Below are positions 42,723 to 51,056 of a DNA stretch of 64,000 bases, one piece after another. The notes under the pieces were generated by a model that was not told where the DNA came from, did no database searches, and saw only the letters and a list, made by a program, of their open reading frames with translations. Origin of the DNA: Streptomyces typhae. GTDB taxonomy: Bacteria; Actinomycetota; Actinomycetes; Streptomycetales; Streptomycetaceae. The stretch spans positions 186,001 through 250,000 of the forward strand of contig NZ_WPNZ01000010.1 of assembly GCF_009755605.1 (NCBI RefSeq), given 5' to 3'. The position numbers and the translations under genes are program-made. How positions within the stretch are numbered: the first letter of the stretch is position 1; each line of letters opens with the position of its first letter.

Positions 42723-43204
42723 GCGGCCCGGCCCGCCCCGCCACGACGGCCCCCGCGTCCGCCTCGGTCACGCTGCGCCCCGCGGCCGAGGCGGACGCGG
42801 GGGCCGTGGCCGACGTGTATCTGCGCTCGTACGACGCGGCCCTGCCCACGGTCCGCCGGGCCCACACCGACGACGAGGTACGGGACTTCTTCCGGTACGT
42901 GGTGGTGGGGCGCGGCGGCACCTGGGTGGCCGAGGCCGCGGGCGCGGTCGTGGGCATGATGGTGCTGGAGGGCGCGGAGCTGAGCCAGCTCTACCTGGAT
43001 CCGCGGTGGCGGGGCCGGGGCGTCGGGGACCGCTTCGTGGCGCTCGCCAAGGAGCGCAGCCCCGGCGGCCTGTCCCTGTGGACCTTCCAGGTCAACACGC
43101 CCGCACACCGCTTCTACGAACGGCACGGCTTCACGGCCGCCGAGCGGACGGACGGCGCGAACGAGGAGCGCGAGCCGGACGTCCGCTATGTGTGGCGTCC
43201 CTGA
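42719..43204 (+). CDS. GNAT-family N-acetyltransferase
   Basis: A 161-residue GCN5-related acetyltransferase. The acetyl-CoA loop is LYLDPRWRGRGVGDRFVALA near residue 90, containing the R/Q-x-x-G-x-G/A signature. HRFYERHGFTAAERTDG near residue 125 is the motif B region. Substrate is unknown. The GTG start overlaps the ridA stop (GTGA), implying translational coupling and perhaps a shared role in amino-group metabolism. Confidence 0.9.
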   Translation: MSGPARPATTAPASASVTLRPAAEADAGAVADVYLRSYDAALPTVRRAHTDDEVRDFFRYVVVGRGGTWVAEAAGAVVGMMVLEGAELSQLYLDPRWRGRGVGDRFVALAKERSPGGLSLWTFQVNTPAHRFYERHGFTAAERTDGANEEREPDVRYVWRP

Positions 43205-43257
43205 GGAGCCCCGTGGCTGTCGCGGGTGCGGTGCCGGCCCTCCCCTCAGTGGTCCTG

Positions 43258-44298
43258 TCAGGTGTTCCGGGCGCGGTGGGCCAGGCCGAGCGCGTACTCG
43301 GGCCACCACGTTCCCGCGGCGGGGCCGCCGCGGCAGGTGCCGTCCGACTCGCCCGGCCGCTTGACCCACAGGTAGGCGTCGACCGCGGGGTCGCCGGTGC
43401 GGGTGGTGGGCGGCGTGCCGAGGGCGCGTCCCGGCGGGTTGCACCAGGGCTTGTCGCCGCCGGTGTAGGCGCCGTTGCCGTTGCGGCTGGTGTCGACGAC
43501 GAAGTGCTTGCCGCCGCCCAGGGCGCGGGCGAGGCGGTGGCCGTACTCCGTGCTCTCCGCGGTGGTGCGGTAGTTGGAGACGTTCAGGGCGAAGCCGTCG
43601 GCGCGGGCGATGCCCGCAAGGCGCAGCGGTTCGACGAGGCGGCCTTCGTCCGGGATCCAGCTCGCGTTGCCCGCGTCCAGGTACACCTTGGCGCCCGGCT
43701 GCTGCTTGAGGCGGGCCACGGCGTGGGCGAGCAGACCGTACCGCTCCGAGGCGTCGGCGGCCTGGCAGCCCGCGATCTGCTGGGCGACGGCGTCGGGTTC
43801 GACGATCACGTACGCGGGACGGGTGCCGAGGCCTGTCGCGAACGCGTCGATCCACGCGCGGTACCGGTCGGCGTCGCGGGCCCCGCCCGCCGAGTAGTCG
43901 CCGCAGTCGCGGTGCGGGACGAAGTAGGCGACGAGGACGGGGGTGCGGCCCGCGGCGGCGGCCTCGTCCACACGGGCGCGCACCAGGTCCCCGGGGTTCT
44001 CCTTGTGCAGCCACTCCGCCTGGGCGCGGCGCGCGATGCGTTCCACGAACAGGGCGTCGGAGGTGCGGCCGCTCTCGCGCCAGGTCGCGGCCTGGCGTGC
44101 GGCGGGAGTGTCGGGGTTCACCCAGAACTCCCCGGCGGCCTGTACTGGCGGGGCGCCCGCTGCGCCCGCCGTGCGCGCCGTTCCTCCTGGGCCCGCCGCG
44201 CCCGCTGTGCCGGTGAGGGCGGTGGCCAGGGTGGCGGTGGCGAGGGCTGCGCGCAGCCAGTGTGCCCGCCTGCGGCGGGGGGCGGTCGACACGATCAC
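43258..44298 (-). CDS. Secreted glycoside hydrolase family 6 (cellulase-type)
   Basis: A 346-residue exported GH6 enzyme (endoglucanase or cellobiohydrolase, inverting, beta-1,4-glucan). The signal peptide has RRRRAHWLRAA followed by a hydrophobic core. Catalytic signatures are YFVPHRDCGDYSAGG near residue 123 and VIVEPDAVAQQ near 160. LNVSNYRTT, VDTSRNGNGAY near 265, WCNPPGRALG and DAYLWVKRPGESDGTC follow. No carbohydrate-binding module is attached. The GTG at 44298 has GGAG 7 bases upstream; longer in-frame starts lack one. Confidence 0.9.
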   Translation of the reverse strand: MIVSTAPRRRRAHWLRAALATATLATALTGTAGAAGPGGTARTAGAAGAPPVQAAGEFWVNPDTPAARQAATWRESGRTSDALFVERIARRAQAEWLHKENPGDLVRARVDEAAAAGRTPVLVAYFVPHRDCGDYSAGGARDADRYRAWIDAFATGLGTRPAYVIVEPDAVAQQIAGCQAADASERYGLLAHAVARLKQQPGAKVYLDAGNASWIPDEGRLVEPLRLAGIARADGFALNVSNYRTTAESTEYGHRLARALGGGKHFVVDTSRNGNGAYTGGDKPWCNPPGRALGTPPTTRTGDPAVDAYLWVKRPGESDGTCRGGPAAGTWWPEYALGLAHRARNT

Positions 44299-44466
44299 CG
44301 GGCAACTCCGCTCTCTGGGCACCGAAAGCTCTAGGCTCCCCCGCCCACCCCACCCACTCGCTCCAGTGCCCGCACCTTTCACCCGTTCGGCCCTGCTCTC
44401 AATCGCCGAGCAGGCTTTCTTCCCCACCCACCCACCCTTTCCACCCGCCTCGGGCCAGACGCCGCA

Positions 44467-44572
44467 TTTCAGCCCGTCCGGCGTTTGAGGACGAGGCGCG
44501 CAGCGCCGATAAGAGCTGGGGTCCAGGGGGCGCAGCGCCCCTGGTTACGGGAAAGGGGCGGGCCTGGGGCGC
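44467..44572. repeat. Dispersed Streptomyces palindromic element, copy 1
   Basis: Carries the core CCGTCCGGCGTTTGAGGACG, then CGATAAGAGCTGGGGTCC, a hairpin (CCAGGGGGCGC/GCGCCCCTGG) and GGTTACGGGAAAGGGGCGGG. I recognise this as an element repeated through Streptomyces genomes. It lies between the aminopeptidase stop and the GH6 start. The rest of this 297-base gap shows nothing clear. Confidence 0.75.
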
Positions 44573-44595
44573 CCCCGCGAGGCCGGCCACCGCAC

Positions 44596-45555
44596 CTACC
44601 CCCGCCGGCCCCGGAACCCATCCGTGGCCGCCACCAACGCCCCCACCACCCCCGCAGCCCCGGCGTCGTGCCCCGCCTCCCCCACGAGCACCAACTCCCC
44701 GTCCCCCCACTCCCGCAGCAACCGCCAAGGCACCCCGAGCAGATTCCCGAAGTCGAGACTCCCCTGCACGACCACCCCGGGAATGCCGCTCAGGGCGCCC
44801 GCGTCGCGGAGCACCACCTCGTCGTCCCCGAGCCAGTGCCCGTGGGCGAAGTAGTGCGTGACGGTCCGCGCGAACCCGGCGCGGAACTCGGCGTCCTCGT
44901 ACCGCGCGACGGACCGGGGCGCCGCCATGGCGACGGCGGTCTCCCAGTCGGTCCAGGCCCGCGCGGCCCGGAAGCGCACCTCGGCGTCCGGGGATTCGAG
45001 GAGCCGCAGATAGGCGGAGGCCAGGTCGCCGTCGCGGGCCGCCACGGGCACCCCGTCCCGGAACGCCGCCCAGGCCTCGGGGAAGATCCGCCCGAGCCCC
45101 CGTGTGAGCAGGTCGACCTCGGCCTGGCTCCCGGTGGCGAGCCCGGTGAGGACGAGTTCGGAGACCCGGTCGGGGTGGGTCTGCGCGTACCGGAGTCCGA
45201 GGACCGACCCCCAGGACGCCCCCCACACCAGCCACCGCTCCACCCGCAGGTGCCGCCGCAGCAGTTCGAGGTCGGCGAGGAGGTGCCGGGTGGTGTTCAC
45301 ACCCATGTCGGTGCCGGGGTCGGACGCGTGCGGCGTGGAGCGGCCGCTGCCGCGCTGGTCGAGCAGCACGATCCGGTACGCGTCGGGGTCGAAGTAGCGC
45401 CGGTGTCCGGGGGTGCAGCCGGACCCGGGCCCGCCGTGCAGGACCACGGCGGGCTTGCCGAGGGGGTTGCCGCAGACCTCCCAGTACACGCGGTTGCCGT
45501 CGCCGACGTCGAGCATGCCGTGGTCGTACGGTTCGATCTCCGGGTAAGGACTCAT
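44596..45555 (-). CDS. pip: Prolyl aminopeptidase (proline iminopeptidase)
   Basis: A 319-residue alpha/beta-hydrolase (family S33) that removes N-terminal proline from peptides. The oxyanion motif VVLHGGPGSGCTPGHRRYFD is near residue 37 and LLDQRGSGRSTPHA near 64. The nucleophile elbow is WGASWGSVLGL near 110 (usually GGSWG). VVQGSLDFGNLLG supplies the Asp position and GEAGHDAG the His. The ATG gives MSPYPEIEPYDHGML, a standard opening. It lies 35 bases downstream of the YfcC-type transporter, forming the end of a peptide-use operon. Confidence 0.92.
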   Translation of the reverse strand: MSPYPEIEPYDHGMLDVGDGNRVYWEVCGNPLGKPAVVLHGGPGSGCTPGHRRYFDPDAYRIVLLDQRGSGRSTPHASDPGTDMGVNTTRHLLADLELLRRHLRVERWLVWGASWGSVLGLRYAQTHPDRVSELVLTGLATGSQAEVDLLTRGLGRIFPEAWAAFRDGVPVAARDGDLASAYLRLLESPDAEVRFRAARAWTDWETAVAMAAPRSVARYEDAEFRAGFARTVTHYFAHGHWLGDDEVVLRDAGALSGIPGVVVQGSLDFGNLLGVPWRLLREWGDGELVLVGEAGHDAGAAGVVGALVAATDGFRGRRG

Positions 45556-45590
45556 CCGGGCACGGTAACTCGCCGGGGCGCCACCGGGGT

Positions 45591-47132
45591 TCAGGTCAGG
45601 GCCGCGCCCACCGCCACGAACGCGCAGATCAGCACGGCGAGGACGACCAGCAGCGGCCAGACGAAGCGCAGGTACTTGTCGTAGCCGACCTTCGCGAGCG
45701 CGACCCCGCCGATGGTCACGGCGGTCGTCGGCACCCACAGGTTCATCCAGCCGCTGGCCGCGGCCCACGCGGTGACGACCACGGAGCGGGAGACGTCCGC
45801 GAAGTCGGCGAGCGGCGCGAGGATCGGCATGGCGAGGGTGGCGTGCCCGGACGTGGACGGGATGAGGAAGGCGAGGGGCAGGTTCACCAGGAACACGATC
45901 ACCGCGAACACCCCGGAGGACGTGCCCTTCACGACGCCCTCGATCGAATGCAGCACCGTGTCCGTGATCCGCGAGTTGTTCATGATCACCGTGACGCCGC
46001 GGGCGAGGACGATGACCAGGGCGGGCGAGATGAAGTCCGCGGCGCCCTGGGTGATCGTGGAGCTGAGCCGCTGCTCGCCCATCCGCGCCACCACGCCCAC
46101 GAGCACCGCCGCGCAACTGAACAGGGCGGCGAGCTGCGGGAAGGACCAGCCGAGCTCGAACCCGTACGGGGTGGCGTTCGCGTCGCCCGTCAGCGCGCCC
46201 GCCCAGGGCACCACCGAGAAGATCATGAAGGCGAAGATCAGGGCGACGAGGACGAGGATCGCCTTGTGCAGCCCGGTGAGTCGGGGCACCTCGCCCTCGG
46301 CCGCCTCGGCCACGGCTCCGTCCCGGTCGCCCGGCAGGAAGCCGCTCAGGGAGCGCTCGGGGTTCTTGCGCACGCGGGTCGCGTACCGGATGACGTAGGC
46401 GACGGTGACGGCCGTGAGCACCAGCCACATCGCGAACCGCAGCACGATGCCGTCGCCGAGCGAGATCCCGGCGGCCGAGGAGGCGACACCGGTGGCGAAG
46501 GGGTTGACGGTCGAGCACAGCACGCCGATGCCCGCGCCGAGGATGATCGCGCCGACGGCGGTCATCCGGTCGTAGCCGAGCGCGAGCATCAGCGGCACGA
46601 TCAGCCCGTAGAAGCCGAGGGTCTCCTCCGCGAAGCCCTCCACGGTGCCGAGGACGGAGAAGACGACCATGACGCCCGCGATGAGCATCGCGCCGCGCTC
46701 CCGGAGCCGGTGCGCGAGCCGGCCGATGCCGCGGTCGAGGGCGCCGGTGGCGAACACGACGGTGATGAACGCGCCGATGGCGAGGACGAAGAGGAACACG
46801 CCCGCGCTGCCGTAAAGATCACCGGCCAGATCCGGGCCGACCTGCCCCGACTCGGTGTCCTGCACCCCGTACAGGCCGTTGACCGGCGCGAGGAAGAGGT
46901 CGTTGAGGCGGTCGACGAAGGACCGGTCGTCGGGGACGCGGTGGTAACTGCCCTCGACGGGCGCGCCCTTGTCGTCGCGGTCGTAGGCGCCCGGCGGCAC
47001 CAGGAAGGCGAGCAGCCACACGGCGACGGTGACGATCGCGAGGACGGTGAGGGCGCTGGGGAAGGTGAACCTGCTCCGTGGAGCCGGAGCGTCCGGCTCC
47101 CCCGGTCCGGGTCCGGTCGTCGTGGTGCTCAT
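45591..47132 (-). CDS. YfcC/DcuC-family transporter (AbgT/ArcD-like)
   Basis: A 513-residue integral membrane protein with about twelve helices. Family marks are SALTVLAIVTVAVWLLAFLV at the N-terminus, FLFVLAIGAFITVVFATGAL near residue 112, and NPFATGVASSAAGIS near 215. SPALVIVLARGVTVIMNNS and LIPSTSGHATLAMPILAPLA near 440 are also typical. YfcC-type proteins are proposed to move C4-dicarboxylates, basic amino acids or dipeptides. The ATG overlaps the dipeptidase stop (ATGA), and prolyl aminopeptidase follows, so amino acid or peptide transport is the best guess. Confidence 0.85.
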   Translation of the reverse strand: MSTTTTGPGPGEPDAPAPRSRFTFPSALTVLAIVTVAVWLLAFLVPPGAYDRDDKGAPVEGSYHRVPDDRSFVDRLNDLFLAPVNGLYGVQDTESGQVGPDLAGDLYGSAGVFLFVLAIGAFITVVFATGALDRGIGRLAHRLRERGAMLIAGVMVVFSVLGTVEGFAEETLGFYGLIVPLMLALGYDRMTAVGAIILGAGIGVLCSTVNPFATGVASSAAGISLGDGIVLRFAMWLVLTAVTVAYVIRYATRVRKNPERSLSGFLPGDRDGAVAEAAEGEVPRLTGLHKAILVLVALIFAFMIFSVVPWAGALTGDANATPYGFELGWSFPQLAALFSCAAVLVGVVARMGEQRLSSTITQGAADFISPALVIVLARGVTVIMNNSRITDTVLHSIEGVVKGTSSGVFAVIVFLVNLPLAFLIPSTSGHATLAMPILAPLADFADVSRSVVVTAWAAASGWMNLWVPTTAVTIGGVALAKVGYDKYLRFVWPLLVVLAVLICAFVAVGAALT

Positions 47133-48535
47133 GCGCGGGTCCCGTCGCCGCCGGCGGCGAAGTCGGCCGCGTACTCGCGGACGAAGGCACCGAGTGCGAC
47201 CACCGTGCCCCGCAGCTCCGACAGGAGCACCCGCTCGTTGGGGGCGTGCAGGTTGCACATGCTGTCCTGCGCGCCGAAGAGCAGCACTTCCGCGCCGGGT
47301 GCCGCCTGCGCGAGCCCGTTGACGAGCGGGATCGAACCGCCGGTCGCCACGTACGAGGGCTGCTCGCCCCAGGCCTCGGCGAGGGCGGCGCGGGCGGCGC
47401 GGTGGGCGGGCCCGCCGGTCGCCGCCTCGAAGCCGGGCCCCGTGTCGCCGGGGGTGACGGTCAGCGGGACGCCGAAGGGCCGCAGCGAGCGCAGGTGCTC
47501 GACCAGCAGCGCCTGTGCCTCGCCGGGGTCCTGGCGGGGGTGGAAGCGCAGGTTCAGTTTGGCGCGGGCGTACGGCACCACGGCGGACGCGGCGTGCGCG
47601 ACGCCCGGCGCGTCCAGGCCGACGACGGTGACCGCGGGCCCGCTCCACAGCCGCTCGCCGAGGCTGCCGCTGCCCATCAGCGGCGTTCCCGCGCGCACCC
47701 CCGCGAGGGCGCGGAACTCCTCCTCCGTGTACGAGGTCCCGCTCCACTCCTCGCGGCGCAGCCCCTCGACGGCCACGTCGCCGTGCACGTCGTGCAGGGT
47801 GGCGAGGGCCTTGAGCAGGACGAGCAGCGCGTCGGGCGCGGCACCCCCGAACTCGCCGCTGTGCCGCGGCTCGTCCAGGGTGCGGACCTCGACGACGACT
47901 TCGGCGGCGCCGCGCAGTCCGGTGGTGAGGGTGGGGGTGCCGGGGCGGAGGTTGCCGAGGTCCGCGACGACCATGGCGTCGCAGGCGAAGCGGGCCGGGT
48001 CGGACGGCGGATACGTGTCGAAGGCGCTGCCGTACTCCTCCTGTCCCTCGATGACGATCTTGATGCCGACGGGCGGGCGGCCGCCGTACGCGCGCAGCAT
48101 GCCGAGGTGGGCGATGACGTTGGCCTTGTCGTCGGCGATGCCGCGGGCCCGCAGGGCTTCCTCCTCCCCGTCGACGGGCGTCGGCTCGAAGGGCGGCGAG
48201 AGCCACAGTGCCTCGTCGCCGGGCGGCTGGACGTCGTAGTGCCCGTAGAGAAGCACGGTGGGCGCCCCCGGGTGCGGCGGCGGGATCTCGCCGTAGACGG
48301 CGGGGGCGGTGTCCGGCAGGTCCAGGCGTTCGACACCGGTGACACCGGCGTCGCGCAGCAGCTCCGCGACCAGGTCGTGCGCCTCCTCGACCGGCCCGGA
48401 CGGGAACCCGGGGAAGGCGACCGAGGGGATCGCGGCGAGGCGTACGAGGTCGGCGCGCAGTCCGTCCATCAGTCCGTCGACCGTGGAGGCGAGCTGTTCG
48501 GGGGTCTTGGGCGTCATGGGCAGCTTGGGCGTCAT
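47129..48535 (-). CDS. M20-family metallo-dipeptidase
   Basis: A 468-residue di-zinc peptidase. Metal and catalytic residues are in VLLYGHYDVQPPGDEALW near residue 92 (His, Asp), RGIADDKANVIAH near 130 (bridging Asp), IEGQEEYGS near 162 (catalytic Glu and ligand Glu), and DEPRHSGEFGG near 227. The late SMCNLHAPNERV supplies the last His. It should cleave dipeptides in the cytoplasm. The start is the first ATG of a duplicated MTPKLP/MTPKTP, because GAGGTG lies upstream. It opens a three-gene operon with a transporter and prolyl aminopeptidase. Confidence 0.9.
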   Translation of the reverse strand: MTPKLPMTPKTPEQLASTVDGLMDGLRADLVRLAAIPSVAFPGFPSGPVEEAHDLVAELLRDAGVTGVERLDLPDTAPAVYGEIPPPHPGAPTVLLYGHYDVQPPGDEALWLSPPFEPTPVDGEEEALRARGIADDKANVIAHLGMLRAYGGRPPVGIKIVIEGQEEYGSAFDTYPPSDPARFACDAMVVADLGNLRPGTPTLTTGLRGAAEVVVEVRTLDEPRHSGEFGGAAPDALLVLLKALATLHDVHGDVAVEGLRREEWSGTSYTEEEFRALAGVRAGTPLMGSGSLGERLWSGPAVTVVGLDAPGVAHAASAVVPYARAKLNLRFHPRQDPGEAQALLVEHLRSLRPFGVPLTVTPGDTGPGFEAATGGPAHRAARAALAEAWGEQPSYVATGGSIPLVNGLAQAAPGAEVLLFGAQDSMCNLHAPNERVLLSELRGTVVALGAFVREYAADFAAGGDGTRA

Positions 48536-48672
48536 GGGCAGCACCTCTGCGTGCGGAGATTTGCGTCGTTTGCCGTGAACAGCCCGAATTATCGAGTGTG
48601 CGCGTGTGCGGATTCCGGACGGCTCGCCGGGCAGCCGCCACCCCCGCGCCGATGCCGCACTAAGGTCGGTGC

Positions 48673-49140
48673 ATGGCCTCGGAGACTTCACCGCACACGG
48701 GCGAGCCGGACGGCGGTTCCGTACGCGTCGACAGCTGGATCTGGTCCGTACGCCTCGTCAAGACCCGCTCGGCGGGCGCCGCCGCCTGCAAGGGCGGCCA
48801 TGTGCGGGTCAACGGCGAGCGCGTGAAGCCGGCGTACGGCGTCAAGCCCGGCGACGAGGTCAGGGTGCGCCAGCCGGGCGGCAGGGAGCGCGTGGTGATC
48901 GTGAAGCGCGCCATCCGCAAGCGGGTCGGCGCCCCCGTGGCCGTCGAGTGCTACGTGGACAACAGCCCGCCGCCGCCCCCGCGCGAGGCCGTGGCCCCCG
49001 CGGGCGTCCGCGACCGCGGCACGGGCCGCCCCACGAAGCGGGACCGCAGGGACATGGACCGCCTGCGCGCACTGAACAGTCGCAGGGGCCCGGCCAATTC
49101 GGCCCGTCCGCCGTTCGAGGACGAGGCCGAAGGCCGATAA
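48673..49140 (+). CDS. S4-domain RNA-binding protein (Hsp15-like)
   Basis: A 155-residue protein with an S4 domain at residues about 17-80: VDSWIWSVRLVKTRSAGAAA, CKGGHVRVNGERVKPAYGVK and PGDEVRVRQPGG. Hsp15 homologues bind stalled 50S subunits carrying nascent chains. A basic tail follows (RDRGTGRPTKRDRRDMDRL). The last twelve residues, ARPPFEDEAEGR, are encoded inside a dispersed palindromic element, which also supplies the TAA stop. It is divergent from the dipeptidase operon. Confidence 0.9.
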   Translation: MASETSPHTGEPDGGSVRVDSWIWSVRLVKTRSAGAAACKGGHVRVNGERVKPAYGVKPGDEVRVRQPGGRERVVIVKRAIRKRVGAPVAVECYVDNSPPPPPREAVAPAGVRDRGTGRPTKRDRRDMDRLRALNSRRGPANSARPPFEDEAEGR

Positions 49141-49185
49141 GCGGGGGTCCAGGAGGCGCGGCCCCCTGATCACGGGAAGGGGCGC
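49096..49185. repeat. Dispersed Streptomyces palindromic element, copy 2
   Basis: Second copy of the 44467 element: CCCGTCCGCCGTTCGAGGAC, CCGATAAGCGGGGGTCC, hairpin core and TCACGGGAAGGGGCG. It bridges two convergent genes and contains the stop codons of both (49138-49140 and 49170-49172). Confidence 0.75.
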
Positions 49186-50399
49186 GCCACCCCGGGCCGC
49201 CCCAGCGGAAACCACCCGTGCCCCCCGTACCAGTGCCCGCCCGCGCGCAAGTGGTCCCCGACGGCCCGCTCCACCCGCGTACGCCGAGGCAGCCCCCCCA
49301 CGGCGAGCTGCCGGTCCCCGAACACGAACCCCACCGGAACGGTGTCGTCCGGCGCCTGCTCCCCGTACGTGTCCGCGAGCCGGAACCGCTCCTGGAACCG
49401 CACGATGTTGGAGTCCGCGGGCAGATACTCCTTGAGCTGCGGATCGAGCAGCCAGGAGTGGCAGACGGCGACGTCGTACCGCTCGTCGGGGAAGTGCCGG
49501 GGGAAGAACTCCCGGGCGAGGTCCACGGAGCGTTGGCACGCCCGCGGTGTCAACGGGCCCCGGAAATCGGGTATGTGGATGTTCAGACAGCGGTCGCCGG
49601 GGCCGAGCCCGGTGCCCGCGGCGGCGAGAGCGGCGCCCATCCGCGGCCCGAGGAGGGACCGCTGGAACTGCAGCCGCCCCAGTTGGTACAGCTCACCGCG
49701 GAAGTGCAGCGCGTTCCAGCCCGGCACGGGCACCCCGCGGCCGTCGTGGCCGCGGCGGTGCACGGCCATGTGCCGCCCGAGGTCGGCGAGGGTGTGCCGG
49801 GAGACGTCGTCGGGTATGCCGCGGCGGCGGTGGTAGGCCCGCACCCGGGGCAGCGCCGCGAGGAAGACGAAGACGTAGAAGCAGCTGCCGAGCTCGCCGA
49901 GTTCCTCGGGCAGGGCGGGCAGGCGCGGGCTCTTCTCGGGCTCGCCCAGGTCGCGCAGGAGCACGTCGACGCAGCGCGTGAGCACCCAGCGCGTGTCGGG
50001 GTGGTCCAGGACCCGGGCGCGCAGGGCCACCAGCTCGTTGACGTCCTCGTGCGGGACGGCGAGGTCGAGGAGGACCTCGGGCAGTTCGTCGGCGTCGGGC
50101 AGGAGCGCTTCGACCGACGACGCGCCCGCCCCGGCCGACGAGACACCCGCTTCGACCGACAACACGCCCGCCCCGGCCGACGAGACACCCGCTTCGACCG
50201 ACAACACGCCCGCCCCGGCCGACGAGACACCCGCTTCGACCGACAACACGCCCGCCCCGGCCGACGAAGCGCCCTGTCCGGCCGACGGCACGCCCGCTTC
50301 GACCGACGGCTCGTCCGGCTCGTCCGCCTCGCCCAGGGCCGTCAGCCACGCGGCGAGGGCCTCGTCGCTCTCCGCCGCGACCCGCAGCACGTCCAGCAC
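49170..50399 (-). CDS. Acyltransferase-domain protein (NAT_N/GNAT_C type) with repeat insertion
   Basis: A 409-residue protein. Residues about 100-215 resemble the N-terminal NAT domain (LPEVLLDLAVPHEDVNELVA, LGSCFYVFVFLAALPRV), and residues 220-390 the GNAT-like C-terminal domain (WNALHFRGELYQLGRLQFQR, HIPDFRGPLTPRACQRS, VCHSWLLDPQLKEYLP). The substrate is unknown. Residues about 33-95 are an insertion of GAGVLSVEAGVSSA units, encoded by 42-bp repeats, between the opening helix and the conserved part. The C-terminal ARPFP and stop lie in the dispersed palindromic element. Confidence 0.7.
   Translation of the reverse strand: MLDVLRVAAESDEALAAWLTALGEADEPDEPSVEAGVPSAGQGASSAGAGVLSVEAGVSSAGAGVLSVEAGVSSAGAGVLSVEAGVSSAGAGASSVEALLPDADELPEVLLDLAVPHEDVNELVALRARVLDHPDTRWVLTRCVDVLLRDLGEPEKSPRLPALPEELGELGSCFYVFVFLAALPRVRAYHRRRGIPDDVSRHTLADLGRHMAVHRRGHDGRGVPVPGWNALHFRGELYQLGRLQFQRSLLGPRMGAALAAAGTGLGPGDRCLNIHIPDFRGPLTPRACQRSVDLAREFFPRHFPDERYDVAVCHSWLLDPQLKEYLPADSNIVRFQERFRLADTYGEQAPDDTVPVGFVFGDRQLAVGGLPRRTRVERAVGDHLRAGGHWYGGHGWFPLGRPGVARPFP
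50124..50260. repeat. 42-bp tandem repeat inside the acyltransferase gene
   Basis: Three identical 42-bp units (50124-50165, 50166-50207, 50208-50249) and the start of a fourth. The first bases are GCCCGCCCCGGCCGACGAGA. The period is 14 codons, so the frame is preserved when copy number changes. Confidence 0.95.
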
Positions 50400-50464
50400 G
50401 TCTCACCTTCCGCGAGGTCCCGCCGTACGAGCGTCCCCGCAACGGCGGGACCCGAAAACCCGAA

Positions 50465-50556
50465 CCCGCGAACCCAGGACCCGCGAACCCAGGACCCGAG
50501 ACCCCAGGACCCGAGACCCCAGGACCCGAGAACCCGGGGCCCGAGAACCCGGGGCC
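50465..50556. repeat. 15-bp tandem repeat upstream of the acyltransferase
   Basis: About six units of the ACCCAGGACCCGAGA type fill the 177-base gap between the TPR and acyltransferase genes, grading from ACCCAGGACCC to ACCCGGGGCCC forms. Confidence 0.8.
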
Positions 50557-50576
50557 CGCATGGCCGGTCGGCAGAG

Positions 50577-50960
50577 CTACGAGCCGCCGTCGCCTTCGCC
50601 GTCGTCGAACCGGGCCGCCGCCAGATAGTCCGGCTGCGGGTCCAGCGCGGCAGCGAGCCGGAAGTGGCGCCGCGCCTGGTCGGGCCGCGCGGCGCGCTCA
50701 TAGGTGCGGGCGAGGGCGAAGTGCGCGAACGCGTTGTCCGGCTCCCGCTCCAGGACGATGCTGAACTCCAGCTCGGCGGCGCGCAGTTGCGCGGAGGCGA
50801 AGAAGGCGCGGGCGCGCAGCAGGCGCGCCGCGGTGTTCTCCGGATGGGCTGCGATCACGGAGTCGAGCAGCTTCACCGCACCCCGCGGGTCCCGGGCGGC
50901 GAGGAGCTGCTCCGCCGCGCGGAAGTCGATGACATGGCTCTCCGGGCTGCTTTCGGGCAC
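50577..50960 (-). CDS. Tetratricopeptide repeat protein
   Basis: A 127-residue all-helical protein with three TPR units at residues about 12-45 (AAEQLLAARDPRGAVKLLDS), 46-79 (TAARLLRARAFFASAQLRAA) and 80-113 (AFAHFALARTYERAARPDQA). TPR proteins are adaptors for protein complexes. No other domain is present. It is upstream of the acyltransferase on the same strand, separated by a repeat array, and 97 bases downstream of coaE. Confidence 0.88.
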   Translation of the reverse strand: MPESSPESHVIDFRAAEQLLAARDPRGAVKLLDSVIAAHPENTAARLLRARAFFASAQLRAAELEFSIVLEREPDNAFAHFALARTYERAARPDQARRHFRLAAALDPQPDYLAAARFDDGEGDGGS

Positions 50961-51056
50961 GCCGGACTCCTTCCCTCACTCCTCAGGGCCAACACTCGCC
51001 GCCGTACGCGGTATTCCGGAATCCCGGATGGGGCGCGCACCCCCGGAACACGGCGG

